This document shows positions 27,701 to 38,254 of a stretch of 64,000 bases of DNA, piece after piece. Each line of letters starts with the position of its first letter. Position 1 is the first letter of the stretch. The position numbers and the translations under genes were made by a program. Below the pieces are notes generated by a model. That model was not told where the DNA came from and did no database searches. It saw nothing but the letters and a program-made list of their open reading frames with translations. Origin of the DNA: Stratiolaelaps scimitus (taxonomy: Eukaryota; Arthropoda; Arachnida; Mesostigmata; Laelapidae); assembly GCA_019614645.1 (NCBI GenBank), contig JABWDB010000001.1, forward strand, positions 4,030,001-4,094,000. The letters run 5' to 3'.

Positions 27701-28925
27701 AGCCCCCGGGTGATAGGGCGACCCCTCCGCCGCTTGTCGGTGTCGCAGGTTGGCCAATGAAGGTGAAATTTGTCGTGTTGTTAGATGGGACGCCCGTGGA
27801 ATTGTTGAGCTGCTGGGAATTGGGATTCGTGGAAGCGAGCTGCGCGGGTGGAGAGGATGAGGCGCCAGGCGCGCCGACGCCTACTCCGACGCCAACACCC
27901 ACCTGACGCGTCGCGGAAATCGCCTGAAGGGGGACGCCACCGCCGGGTACACCTTGGCCTGCAGCAGGGGACGAAGTGCGCAAGAAGACAGACACAAGTT
28001 ACACATCGCAAGCGAACATGCAGACGTCGATACTCGGAGGGGAACCATTGGCTGGATCGAGTACAGACCTCGTCGCGAATAGAAAGTACATCGTGTCGTA
28101 TACAAAGCTAGCTAGAGGGCCGGCATGATTTTAGCACTGTGTATCGATTGCGTAAATAGACTCGAAGTAGTTCCGTATCAATTAGCTTCATCTGAAAAAC
28201 GGTATGCCTATTCTTGGTCAAGACAGCGTACAGCAAGTGCGGATCTATGCGATATCAAACGTGATGTGAAAAGAGTCCCGGAAATGATCTTTGGAAGAGC
28301 CGAATGAGAGTCAGGTGCAGAGGTGGCTAACCCACCATCGATACGTACATATATATATATATATATGGATACCAATATGTACCTGGGTCGCTTAGGTAGA
28401 ATGGGACAATACAGTCCCATTCTACCTAAGCGACTCAGACTGGTATGGCAAAGAGCGCCCACATACTTCTCCTAAATTAAGTATCCAATAAGCCAAGCCC
28501 CGGAGTTTCTCAACGATTTCAACTACTTGGGAAACGCACGCAAATGAAAATCCCAAGATACTGACGATATGGCATTTTCTAGGGAATCTAAAGTTGCATG
28601 TAACACTGTAATAAACCTAATAAGCACGTTTTTCAAAATTAATAAATGTTTAATAATATGACATCCAGCCTATGTGTGCCTTTCATGAACATATATACTT
28701 AAGCTAGAGGCGATTATGTTTTATAATTGTAGTAATATGCAAATCATTTGACATGCTGCCGAAATGTTTGTTCCAGTTAAGTGGCCCTTGACCCTGCAGG
28801 ACGCTCTTGTATTCGCCGAAGCATGGCGTTGCCTCACTGACCGATTTCACCCCAGTCGCGTACTCTGTTCTGCTACGAAACTCCATCATAGAAATACTCA
28901 CACACACACACACACATATATGTTT

Positions 28926-28966
<41 letters not shown>

Positions 28967-31900
28967 CTTCCATGTTAGCCAAGCGTGGTTGGACTGGAGA
29001 AATGTTTGTTGTGTCAGCTAGAGCATGTCGAAACTTTCCCGAGTGGGAATTACACCATGACGTGCATAACAAGACATGAGTTACCACCCTTCCAAGTTGA
29101 GGAATCACGTTTTATTTGGGACTACATAATTAGTTGAACGCGCAAATTATACGTGAGACAGACTACACAGGATGTATTATATTTTAAATGTACAAAGTAT
29201 CTATTAAGTATTAACAAACGTATGAGCACTACTGTGTAAGGTGATCACCATCGGAGTTCATTTCGAGGCAGCAGCAGCAGCAATCTTCTCCACCCCTCGT
29301 CATTGTGATTAAGGACGCGTGGGTCCCCATGCGTCAGATCGATCAAGATTTCGAGCGCTTTACATTTCATCTTTCGCGATTCACGGAGTTGACCGTATTC
29401 GCGAAAATGACAACAGTAAGCATTAACATAAAGGCGGACTACAGATAGCTGCGCGATCTCTCTCTCTCTCTCTATCTCACACTTATTCGTTCTAATTTTT
29501 CACGTGTCAACGAATTGAATAGCAAGGCCGCAACTCGCCACTGACGGGTGACCCAACGTCCCAAGCCCGGTGGGCAGAGTTCATACACGAAACACTCATT
29601 GTGATGTTTAACACTCTAGAGAGATCAGCATACACACGCACCCACAACGACATACAGACGCTCATATAGATTCGCGCGTGTAGAGATACCTCAGAAGCAT
29701 TGATAAAAAGAGGAGGCTCTTTGTGCTTATTGTGTTCCACACCACAGCATGTGGATGCCCACACATGTCTTAGACGCAAGAATCGTGTAAGCAAATCAAA
29801 ACCATCCAGCATCTCGTGTTGCCCTTTAATCTACTCTGCATCCTCTTACGACCCAAGGGAACAGCTCTCATCACGCGCGATCGAAGAATCGCAGTATTCT
29901 ACAAAAGGGACAATGCAAAGTTCTCTCGAATCCATCAAAACAGGAACGGTCACGAAATTCGTTGATCAAAGTCCGCTCGGCGCACGATCGAAACCACCTG
30001 TTTGACCTTCACGACGCGTGCACAAGCAGCAAACGGTGGACGCTATCCACCATTCAACAACTGTGACTTGCTCGGCGACACCGCCTTCGCTGGTCAGGAT
30101 TTCGTTGGTCGTGATGTCGACCTTGCAACGGATCGCTTCTTAGGTTTGGATGCAGATCGTGTTGGACGGCAGGGGAGCGGCTGCATGTCGTTCGTGTTTG
30201 GACATATCAATTGCCGGCTGTCGCCGACAGCGAGTGCGCGAGCTCATTCGTGATCTCACATCGTCATGACGACAAAATCCGAGTAGACAATCAAGCTTCA
30301 TAAACCAATTCGACTGGAGTGATATTCCATTTGCAATGCATCCGCGGGCTCGTGTCACTCCACAATATTCGCTTGTTCCGTCAAGCGTTTCGAGAATGGA
30401 AACGTTTGCGTATATCAACGTGCTATGCTACGAAGATCTAGTGTGGCTTATACATACGACATCTTTGTCGTCCATCTTGCCAAATACGAATCGATATTGT
30501 TGCACAGTCATAAACAGTAGGTATTATATGAGGCCCGACTGTGACTGGTTCTGTGGCGATTGTTCACCAGGCGTCAACTGCCGGACGTCATATCTATCGT
30601 GTGGTGTACGCGAGGGAGAAGCTCCAGCCCCGAGTATGTAGATGAGAGCAGGCAGGTTTGCAATGAGAACACTCGACCACGGATGCAATATATACGTACA
30701 TATAAATATTTCATCAGCAACAGCAGTAGCAAATTCAGTTCTGCTTGTGGACAGCTCGAAGAGCGGCTGAAATCTGTGTTGAACTCATAGTTGGTAGCCC
30801 GCTGTTAAAGTTGAAGTACAATAATGCATTACCTTGAATCTCTGATAAGGTGGCTTTTGGTACTTCATCATGTGATGAAACAACGCCGAGATAGCGACTA
30901 CAGCGGGTGTTTATGTTGACTCTCTTATGCATGTGTTAACTTTGTCGCTCATAGCGGAATGTTCTTAAACATCATTAATTAGACTCACGTTTCTGCCATT
31001 GAATACGCTGTTCTGCTTAGTCCAGAGAGAGATATGTTTGAACACCCGACTTGTGACGTTTTACAGAACAAGAACAAAGTTTTGGAGGGCACAATTACGC
31101 GAAGATTCGCTATCACTGCACAGTGGCATTATTAAAATATCTAGAGCAGCGGAATTGTAGATGAGCTAGCTTGCTATTTTGTGCGCTTGTAGCTTGTTTT
31201 TGTTACGCGGATGTGACATGAAAAATAAGCGGGTCGCTTATTCGCCCTCCAGAGCAAGTGGTCCACGTGTCGGTCGTTAATCGTAATAGCTATGTACGCT
31301 ACCATTAACGCCTCTGCTGCTAATATCCTCCTGCAAAGACAATGTCGTTTCTCTGACGATCGAATTCAACGGCCAGGTTCGTGAATTCAGATCGGGCTTG
31401 TCGCCGTTCGATTCGGGAGGTTCTGGCTCAGCAGCCAGAGTAGGCAGGGACTTGAATATGCTGCGGAGATGTTGAGTTCAGCTCAAACGTGGGGCTGGGT
31501 AGTGACCACGAAGGACAGGGTTTGTTGAACTAATTACTAATTGCTTATTTTACTCGCACAAAGGTGACAAAAGACAATCAAATTAATGGTGATATAGCAT
31601 TAATACAGTAACGACCTGCAACCAAATCATGACGAGGCTAACGGTTTGATCGCGAGGTGCTCTGGGTCTTGCCGTTCTGAGCATCGGGTCAGTGCAATCC
31701 GTTTTATTTTAACCTGGTGGAAGGCTGGCGTAGCCGGTCGATAGTTAAATACGATGACACTAGGAATAGGTTCTCTTAACGATCCTCTTCGGGACTGTAG
31801 CAGTGGAATAACCTGATTAAGAATCTAATTAATTAACTAATTGCGTTGTCCTTTCAAATGGCCGGCCATGTTACTCGCTAACCTATCAAACGGATTTTAC

Positions 31901-34900
31901 TGCCGTCGATTTTCAAGGTAATAGCGTAGTAGGAACATCCAACTCCAACGAATCGAGTATATTGTTCGTTGTGCAGCCGTGGAGATGTGTCTACGTCGGG
32001 ATAAAAATGGAAGAACAATATGTATCGACAAGTCCAGAATTCGTTATTTAGCAGGCAGTCAGCGCGTCACAGTGTGAGACCAGTATGTCCAATAAAGAAG
32101 AACTAGGGTTGGTCTTGCCCTGGCGGGCGGCGGCGGCCAGCGATAGGTTTACTTGGAGATCCGGTAGTTTCTGAGATGTCAGTTGGGTATGGCGTGGCCT
32201 TCGGCTGCTGGCCGACGCCGTGACTCTCTTCTGGCTTTCAAGGATTTTGCATTTCGGTGTTTCTGTTTAGTATGTGGCTTTCTCAGATGCTGTATGAGGT
32301 TATCCCACTTGTGATATGTTAAATTGGAGGAGCTTTACTCGAAAATTTTGAATTAAGTGGTCACCGGCTGAGTCATAAATGGGTCACTATCCCAAAATGG
32401 TCAACTTTAGCCATAGGAACACAGTATGCGATTTTGTTCAGAATATAGAAAGTTATCCTTCATATTGAAAGAGCAATCTGTCAGTGTTATACAGAAGCAA
32501 TATGCCTTACATAAAACGTAATTAATTGAATTTGGCGAATAATAAGAAACACCACTAATACATATATTAACCGACTAACAGGAGCCACTTATCCAAACCA
32601 ACAATTTCTCAAATGACAATAATAAAAGAACATCAAGGGGAAATATCGATAAATGCTGAAAATGTCAATATATCCAAGTCCCTATTGGAAGACCCTTACG
32701 ATGACGCAATTTTGGGTTAAATGGTTTTTGAGATACTAATTGGGTGTGAGTGGGCAGCGGTCTTCGGCCCCCTGGCCGACACCGTGACCCACTTGTGGAT
32801 CTTAAATTTTTTTAATTTTGGTGGTAATGTTTTAAAAATGGCTGTCTCAAATGTTGTATCCTGCTCGTGATATGTTTGTTTGGATGATTTGCGAGAATTT
32901 TAAAGTTGACATGATTCCTGAGACGTCGGTTCGGCTATTGTTCAGTCATTATCTCTAAACTGATCGATTTTAGGTATACGAATACCGCTTGCAATTTTCT
33001 TCAGAAAATCGAAACTCATCGTTCATCATCTCTATTAATGCTGTTAGATATAAGCAAAACGCCTTCCATAACGTTCACTTAATTGAATTCGTCTAATTAA
33101 AATTAAATCGTATGCAATAAAAATTATCCCCACCCAGCAATAGACGCCGCTCGTCAAAACGAACAATTCCTCAATTGACATTGATAAGAGAAACCAAACG
33201 GTTGAAGGTCGAACAATGACAAAAAAGGTGAAAATGATAGGTTGTTGTTTTCTAACGGAATATCAAAAAAAAAATTAAGGCCTACAAATAGTTCGGCACG
33301 TTACAAACATACCGCCTACCACGGTCGCAAAAACCCACAACAAAATCGAAAAAAATAGATTTCGAGAACATCTACTGAGATTTCGTTCCGAATGTCGAGA
33401 GCTTTTTATACAGCCCAAATAACAATGCCTGACAACGTTCTACATAACAAATAACTGTTATATGAAGTTTAATGAATTAAAGTTGTCTTATACCGAATAA
33501 AATGGACTACAAAAAGCTACCGCTTGTTGTAGAGTACAACTCTCCAATTGACATTGATAACGGAAATGAGCTATCTACGATGATTTGCAAAATTTTCGGT
33601 TGGTGCAAGTGTTTCTGGTATTGCTTGAATGTCATTATCTTGAAGATTGTCATTACCTCGAAAACGATCTTTCGACATAGGAACACTTATTACTTTTTTA
33701 AGATTTAGGATATATTTAGATTTTTTTTTAGGATATACCAAACGTTATTGAATGAATCCAATCCCGTCTGTCAACGTTGTACATAAGCAACACGCCTTTC
33801 ATAGGACTCAATTGAATGCAAATTTAGCAAATTAACTCCCTAATTGACATTGATAAGAGAAAATCAAGGAAAATGGTTAAAAATTACAAAAACGGTGAAA
33901 GAGTTAATGATAATCTGGCTGTTCGGGCCTTTGAAGCATCGATGGACATTATCTCGAAAACCATTGACTTTAGGTAGATTCATAAATATTTCCTTTTTGT
34001 CGACAATATTGAAAGCTACCGACGGTGTCAGACACAACGAATAACGGCTACATGAAGTTCAATTAATCGAATTAGTTTAATTAAAAGAAAATCTTGATAA
34101 AATATAAAATGATATCCGCTAACGAAAAGATGTGGCTTGCTGCGAAGTACATTTCCATAACTGACATTTTTAAGAGAAAATGATGGAAAAATATTGGAAA
34201 ACAACGAAGACAAGGAAACGGCGTAAATTCTCAATATGTCAAAAATCTCAAAATCGGCTAACTTTAGGTATAGGAACACCTAAACGTGTTGCAAAGTTGT
34301 TCAGCTCGTCGAAATACATCGATTAAACATGAGAAAAGACCACGCCTTACATAGAACACCATGTTAATATAATTTCTAAAAAAATGCAAAAAAATCGGCA
34401 GAAATTCACATTTTAGCATCATGGCTCCCTCAGTAAAAGGAAAACCCTCGAAAGAAACGGAAGTCATTGTCGGACGGACACACACCAGCCTTAATAAAAG
34501 CTTTATAATTTAAAATTGATGTCTTGCTCATCAGTATTATGTCCTTTGGATCTAAGGGGACAGGTCCGCAATTCGATAGGATCGGGCGCTGAACTCCGAT
34601 ATGATGATTCTATTGACAATTACCCCTCATCACCGTTTTATTTCACTAGCCTCGTTCAGGTAATCAAAGGTACCGCTGCAGCACCCTCGAGCAGTGCTGT
34701 ATCTGACGGCTTTACCTTTCCCCTTATGTATGTTAGCACTGAATCTCGGTTTCAGTTATTAATAACGTCTGTGGACATTAGACTTGTGGTGCATTTAGGT
34801 TTTTTTTTTGACTAACACAAGATCCTAAACAGATTCCGACCCGAGTGCCTCTGACGGTTGAAAACACCTGACATACACAAAGACCGCGTCGTCAACATAT

Positions 34901-34945
34901 ATTTGTGTATGTTTGTTTATCGGGAACAGAGTATGTCATTGAATT

Positions 34946-35021
<76 letters not shown>

Positions 35022-36077
35022 CCTCGAACAAGGTCGCTCACAAATTCCGTAACTTCAATTTAATGGTTACACCTATTGATCGCAGGGACCCACTCTCAGC
35101 GTTCAAGGCCAACACGCCAACACACAACAGATTCCTATGGGATATATGTTAACAGAATAATAGTCGTGTTGCTGCGTCTCTTGGGTGTACGTCGTAAAAT
35201 TCAGTCGCCTTGAAATGGTCCCTGAATTTGGAAATCGTATAAATCGACAGGATGTCGATCGAGGCCGATCGGCAGCATTATCGCTATATATAATATATAT
35301 ATAATTATTATTATACAATGCGATGTAAATTCGCCGTTTTTAGGCTTTAAATTTATCTTCACATTACACAGTGATATTTCGACTTGATCGCCCACTTTCG
35401 GCTTGCAGTAATTATTACGGTCATTAAAACGAAAGTCCGATTCCAATGTAATCGAATAGCTTTTTACCTAATAATCATTGCTACCAACTTCAATTTGGCA
35501 TTTCTCAATAACGTCAGGTTGTCAATAATAGACGGAGGATGTTGTAGCTTATGGTCGGCACACGTTTCCCTGTTGTGGCTTACAGTGTCACTGACCACTG
35601 GGTTAAGTCCACTGTCTTTATTGTCCTTTGAGTTCGCATCTCTTTGAGCCTTGACCGGCAGTAAATAGAAAATACGAACAGCTCGCTCGAACAGGGCCGA
35701 GCATTACAGTTACTACTGTTTGTGATGAATAACATTAGCGCATATTGCATAGCGCAAGCTGCTGAGGAGGGAGCGTTAGAAGGAGTTCGCCACAAACACA
35801 CACGCGGGCGTGGAGATACCGCCAACTATGGGGAGCGGGTAAAACGAGCATTTTTACCGCGGATCTTGACCTGATTGTCATACATATCCTCGTGACAGTT
35901 GTCAATATATGATGTGGTCAATCCACTAGAATCAGTGCACCCGTATTCAAACACATGTGCGATCGAGTAATAATAATAATAAAGTGACCTCTGATTGTCA
36001 AAGCTTTAGCGTATGGCGTTCCATGAATATATTGTTCAAGTCACTGAGTATATTGTCGCGCCAATCTTCAATATCAT

Positions 36078-36150
<73 letters not shown>

Positions 36151-36482
36151 GTCGATATAGTGAATAAGGGTGCCCTGTTCAGATCTGTTTGATACATATA
36201 TATATATATGTATACAAACATAGCATCATGTATACGTGTTTAGTCAGGCATGAACACTAGATAAAATCGAGAAACAAAGGTCAGGTAGGTATTAGTACCG
36301 CTTGTCCAGCTGGTCTGGGATGCTTCCGGTGAGGTGGGCGCGCTAAGTGCAGATGGCGAGGACACAGGTAGCGGACAGATGACTCCCCCGGGACCCAAAG
36401 TCGTGACGGTACCCATCGTTGTCACTCCGGCCCCTTGTAACAGAGCCGTCACTGGCACTTTGGGCCGATCTTTCTTGTACAT
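20731..36482 (-). CDS. RXR: Retinoid X receptor / ultraspiracle nuclear receptor (six coding exons, 596 aa)
   Basis: Ligand-regulated transcription factor; in arthropods RXR/USP pairs with the ecdysone receptor on DNA in the nucleus. I joined six minus-strand exons: 36482-36299, 27958-27541, 23689-23547, 22331-21898, 21717-21446 and 21070-20731. They total 1791 nt with phases 1, 2, 1, 0, 2, and the acceptors and all donors but the first are consensus. The N-terminus (KKDRP then VTALL) resembles lepidopteran USP N-termini as I recall them. The DNA-binding domain spans residues 185-250, with all eight zinc cysteines and P-box CEGCKG. The T-box [18 protein letters not shown] is USP-like. The hinge carries a Gly/Val/Ser tract (about 281-350). 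The ligand-binding domain is about 370-596, with [28 protein letters not shown] and [15 protein letters not shown]. Oddities are Lys452 where human RXR-alpha has Arg316, and Gln589 in place of the AF-2 Glu. An in-frame TGA (36494-36492) precedes the ATG. No neighbouring gene overlaps it. Confidence 0.95.
21446..21717 (-). CDS. RXR: RXR coding exon 5 (ligand-binding domain, helices 3-7)
   Basis: Residues 394-484, between acceptor TTTTGCAG and donor GTACGC. It carries [20 protein letters not shown] (helix 3), WNELLIAG (helix 5), and [20 protein letters not shown] to AGVGLIFDR. The pocket residues corresponding to human RXR-alpha Ala271/Ala272, Gln275, Trp305, Asn306 and Phe313 are kept, going by alignment from memory. 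Arg316, which contacts the ligand carboxylate in vertebrate RXR, is Lys452 here (codon AAG at 21543-21541). The introns on each side are short (180 and 375 bp). Confidence 0.96.
21898..22331 (-). CDS. RXR: RXR coding exon 4 (T/A box, expanded hinge, start of ligand-binding domain)
   Basis: Residues 249-393. It starts with the C-terminal extension of the DNA-binding domain ([16 protein letters not shown]), then a short Asn run. Next comes a tract of about 70 residues almost wholly Gly, Val, Ser, Ala and Asn (about 281-350). It ends with [20 protein letters not shown], the first helix of the ligand-binding domain. The donor CAT|GTAGGT leaves phase 0. The C/G-rich plus strand here (CCGCCG, CACCGA) is a degenerate GGN coding repeat, not a simple microsatellite. 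The frame is uninterrupted, so the expansion is translated. Confidence 0.93.
23547..23689 (-). CDS. RXR: RXR coding exon 3 (second zinc finger)
   Basis: Acceptor TTTTCCAG and donor GTAGGT flank 143 nt encoding residues 201-249: [20 protein letters not shown], then the D-box REERR, then [22 protein letters not shown]. All zinc-binding cysteines of finger two are present. The P-box (EGCKG) is that of RXR/USP, which reads AGGTCA-type half sites. The D-box REERR is closer to insect USP (REDRN or REDKN, as I recall) than to vertebrate RXR (RDNKD). Confidence 0.96.
24594..24697. repeat. 104-nt near-perfect foldback hairpin
   Basis: Arms 24594-24640 and 24651-24697 pair at 44 of 47 positions around a 10-nt loop TCTCTTCCAG; the outer ends are TGGGATGTTTCTATA and its complement. 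It lies in RXR intron 2, directly before a TA microsatellite. The stem is longer than most animal pre-miRNAs, so a short foldback element or small-RNA precursor is likelier. No target-site duplication is evident. Confidence 0.6.
27541..27958 (-). CDS. RXR: RXR coding exon 2 (A/B region and first zinc finger)
   Basis: Opens after a strong acceptor (pyrimidine tract, CTGCAG) and closes at a GTGAGT donor. It encodes residues 62-201: a low-complexity A/B region (alternating Val-Gly, then Asn/Thr/Pro/Gly), then [18 protein letters not shown], the first zinc finger. The last two bases (AG) complete Ser201 with the next exon, giving the family signature GVYSCEGC. The intron downstream is 3.85 kb. 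The Val-Gly stretch comes from a GT/GGC repeat and may vary in length between individuals. Confidence 0.93.
28370..28445. ncRNA. Pre-miRNA-like hairpin in RXR intron 1
   Basis: Two arms of 21 nt, GTCGCTTAGGTAGAATGGGAC and its exact complement (28387-28407 and 28414-28434), flank a 6-nt loop AATACA. Pairing extends outward with a small internal loop to about 28370-28445 (ACCA with TGGT), giving a hairpin of roughly 76 nt, a typical animal pre-miRNA size. I do not recognise the sequence as a known miRNA. A foldback element remains possible. Confidence 0.4.
28900..28966. repeat. (CA)n/(TA)n compound microsatellite
   Basis: CACACA followed by TATATA blocks inside RXR intron 1; same composition and order as the one at 16108-16166. 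Confidence 0.85.
32160..34420. repeat. Decayed tandem array inside RXR intron 1
   Basis: At least five diverged copies of one unit. Two full units of about 564 bp carry a GC block, TGGCCGACGCCGTGAC at 32209 and TGGCCGACACCGTGAC at 32773. Three shorter units of about 300-375 bp lack it. Other signposts recur in order: CAATTGACATTGATAAGAG and variants near 32610, 33172, 33545, 33842 and 34157; an ACTTTAGGTATAGGAACAC-type box near 32403, 32960, 33660, 33966 and 34260; and an AAGCAACACGCCTTTCATA-type box near 32492, 33052, 33787 and 34345. No copy has a long ORF. Origin (satellite, or tandem pseudogene or element copies) is unknown. Confidence 0.72.
34950..35018. repeat. (TA)n microsatellite, about 69 bp
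   Basis: Uninterrupted TA run, one of the two longest in the window. It lies in RXR intron 1, about 1.3 kb downstream of exon 1. Confidence 0.9.
36081..36148. repeat. (TA)n microsatellite, about 68 bp
   Basis: Uninterrupted TA run about 150 bp downstream of the RXR exon 1 donor. Nearly the same length as the run at 34950. Confidence 0.9.
36299..36482 (-). CDS. RXR: RXR coding exon 1 (proximal first exon, N-terminal A/B region)
   Basis: Encodes residues 1-61 plus one base of codon 62. The ATG at 36482 follows an in-frame TGA four codons upstream, so it is the likely start. The opening residues (KKDRP, then VTALL) match the short conserved N-terminus I recall from moth USP; the rest is Ser/Pro/Thr-rich, as usual for a transactivation region. 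A likely acceptor (polypyrimidine then CAG) lies at 36502-36504, so the transcript probably has a non-coding exon further upstream. The donor (AAGCG|GTACTA, ending at 36299) is weak, but it leaves phase 1, which is what the next exon needs. Confidence 0.78.
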
Positions 36483-38221
36483 TGTATCGTGTCAGAGTTG
36501 ACTGAAGGATGAAGGAGTGTTCTCACTTGCTGTTGTTGCTGTTGTTATTATGCTTGCAACCTCGAACCTGAGGCTTCGTGGCTGTCTCTATGGTAGTGTC
36601 GCTCGTCGCTACTCGCTTCCTAATATATCCGGCTTTGACGTAACAACGATATATAATTATTAAATCACAGAACATAAGAACACAGGCAGCAACGATATGC
36701 ACTGATATGATCACATCACATTGCCTTCACGTTCATCAGTAGCATCATCATCATCATCATCACGATCATCGTGCCACCAAGCAGAGATACAGGATAGCGA
36801 CAACTAGCTCCTGCCCCGTATTTTATAATTACTATTATGATTATTATTATTATTAGCCATTATTATCATCATCTCGGCTGAACTTCGCACTTCGGTTCTC
36901 GATATCGCTGCTGCTTCCTTTGATTCTGCTGGTATTACTTTCGATAGCAGCGAACTCGCCGTGGTGCATTTGACACTTTCTGTCTGCTGTTGTTGCACGA
37001 GTGGCTCTTGATCGGATCGTGGTCTCGTCACTGGCCCTGATATCGTGTTGTGCCCTCTCGTCGTCGCAATATTCGAATAGTCTATCAGGTCATGTCTGTG
37101 ATAATGGGCATCTGACGTAGCAGCTGTCATCGAAGTGGTAGGCTTTCGTACCCTGGCCACAACGTGGGTGGGGGTACCTGAGCAGCAATCCTTGCGTGAA
37201 TACCGCCCGCGGGAACCGGTACGGCGACAAACGAGCATGGCCCTGCTGCCGGTTCGGGGTATGTTTTTGCTGGTGTATCCTTGTCATACTTCGACACCAG
37301 CCCTTCGTCCTCCTACTGTGCACCGGCAACCCGTGAAGGATGCAATTCTCAATTTGGACTTCTGTGCGGACCATTCATGCCGACGCCAACACTCGGTCGT
37401 CGTTCACGACCGGGGACGTCACCTCGATGAAGACGATTACACGATGCGGCTGATCAGGACGAACAACAGAGATAACGATAGATGAGCCGCTGATGTCTCC
37501 GCCGCAAAACACAAGGGAAGCTGGCCGACATCTGATAGATGTAGGAATCGTTAGTAAGTATCACGTTCGCAGCGCGGCATAGCACCAGTAGCAGCAGCAG
37601 CAGTATCCGTAGTCATTTTCGTCGTAGTCGATGGCTCACCGAATAACAACCAATCGGCCAGTCGAAGGCAGATCGTTCCACGCCGTCGGCAGAGCTAGCT
37701 GGCGAGTATGACACTCAGACGATGGGGACAGCTGATTCATGTGGATCGGACAGACATGAGGCTGGGATGAGAAGGAGAGATAGAGGAAGCGAGCAAGAAC
37801 ATCGGAGACCGTTCTCATCGTCATCATCGTCGCCGCCGCCGCCCCCCCCACGTCCCCTTGTCACCGTTGACTCGCACACGTCACTGTGTCCTACCGTGGC
37901 TCAGTGGCGGTTGGTCACCGGCTCGCGCTGGCAGTGATAGCGTCGGTGTGGCCGCCGAGGTGATCTGATCGTAGAAGGAGCCATGATAGTTCCACTGACA
38001 TATAGGTAGACCACACAGAAACACAGCCACCTACGAGACGAACGGGCATGAGGGAAATTTATTTGCGAGTTTCCATTCGATTATAAAATGGCCATGGCCA
38101 TCATATTGACGATGACTTTGCTTTATATGAGAGCACCTCCACCACGCGCACACAAACCTCTCCCATCCATTAAGCACACACGTAAAGCTCTAAAGCAAGC
38201 GGTATCCAGCAACTCGTGATA

Positions 38222-38254
<33 letters not shown>

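Noticed and set aside
27959..27998. Upstream extension of RXR exon 2 with a start inside it
   Set aside because: The open frame begins at GTG, not ATG, and a strong acceptor at 27959 with correct phase explains the exon.
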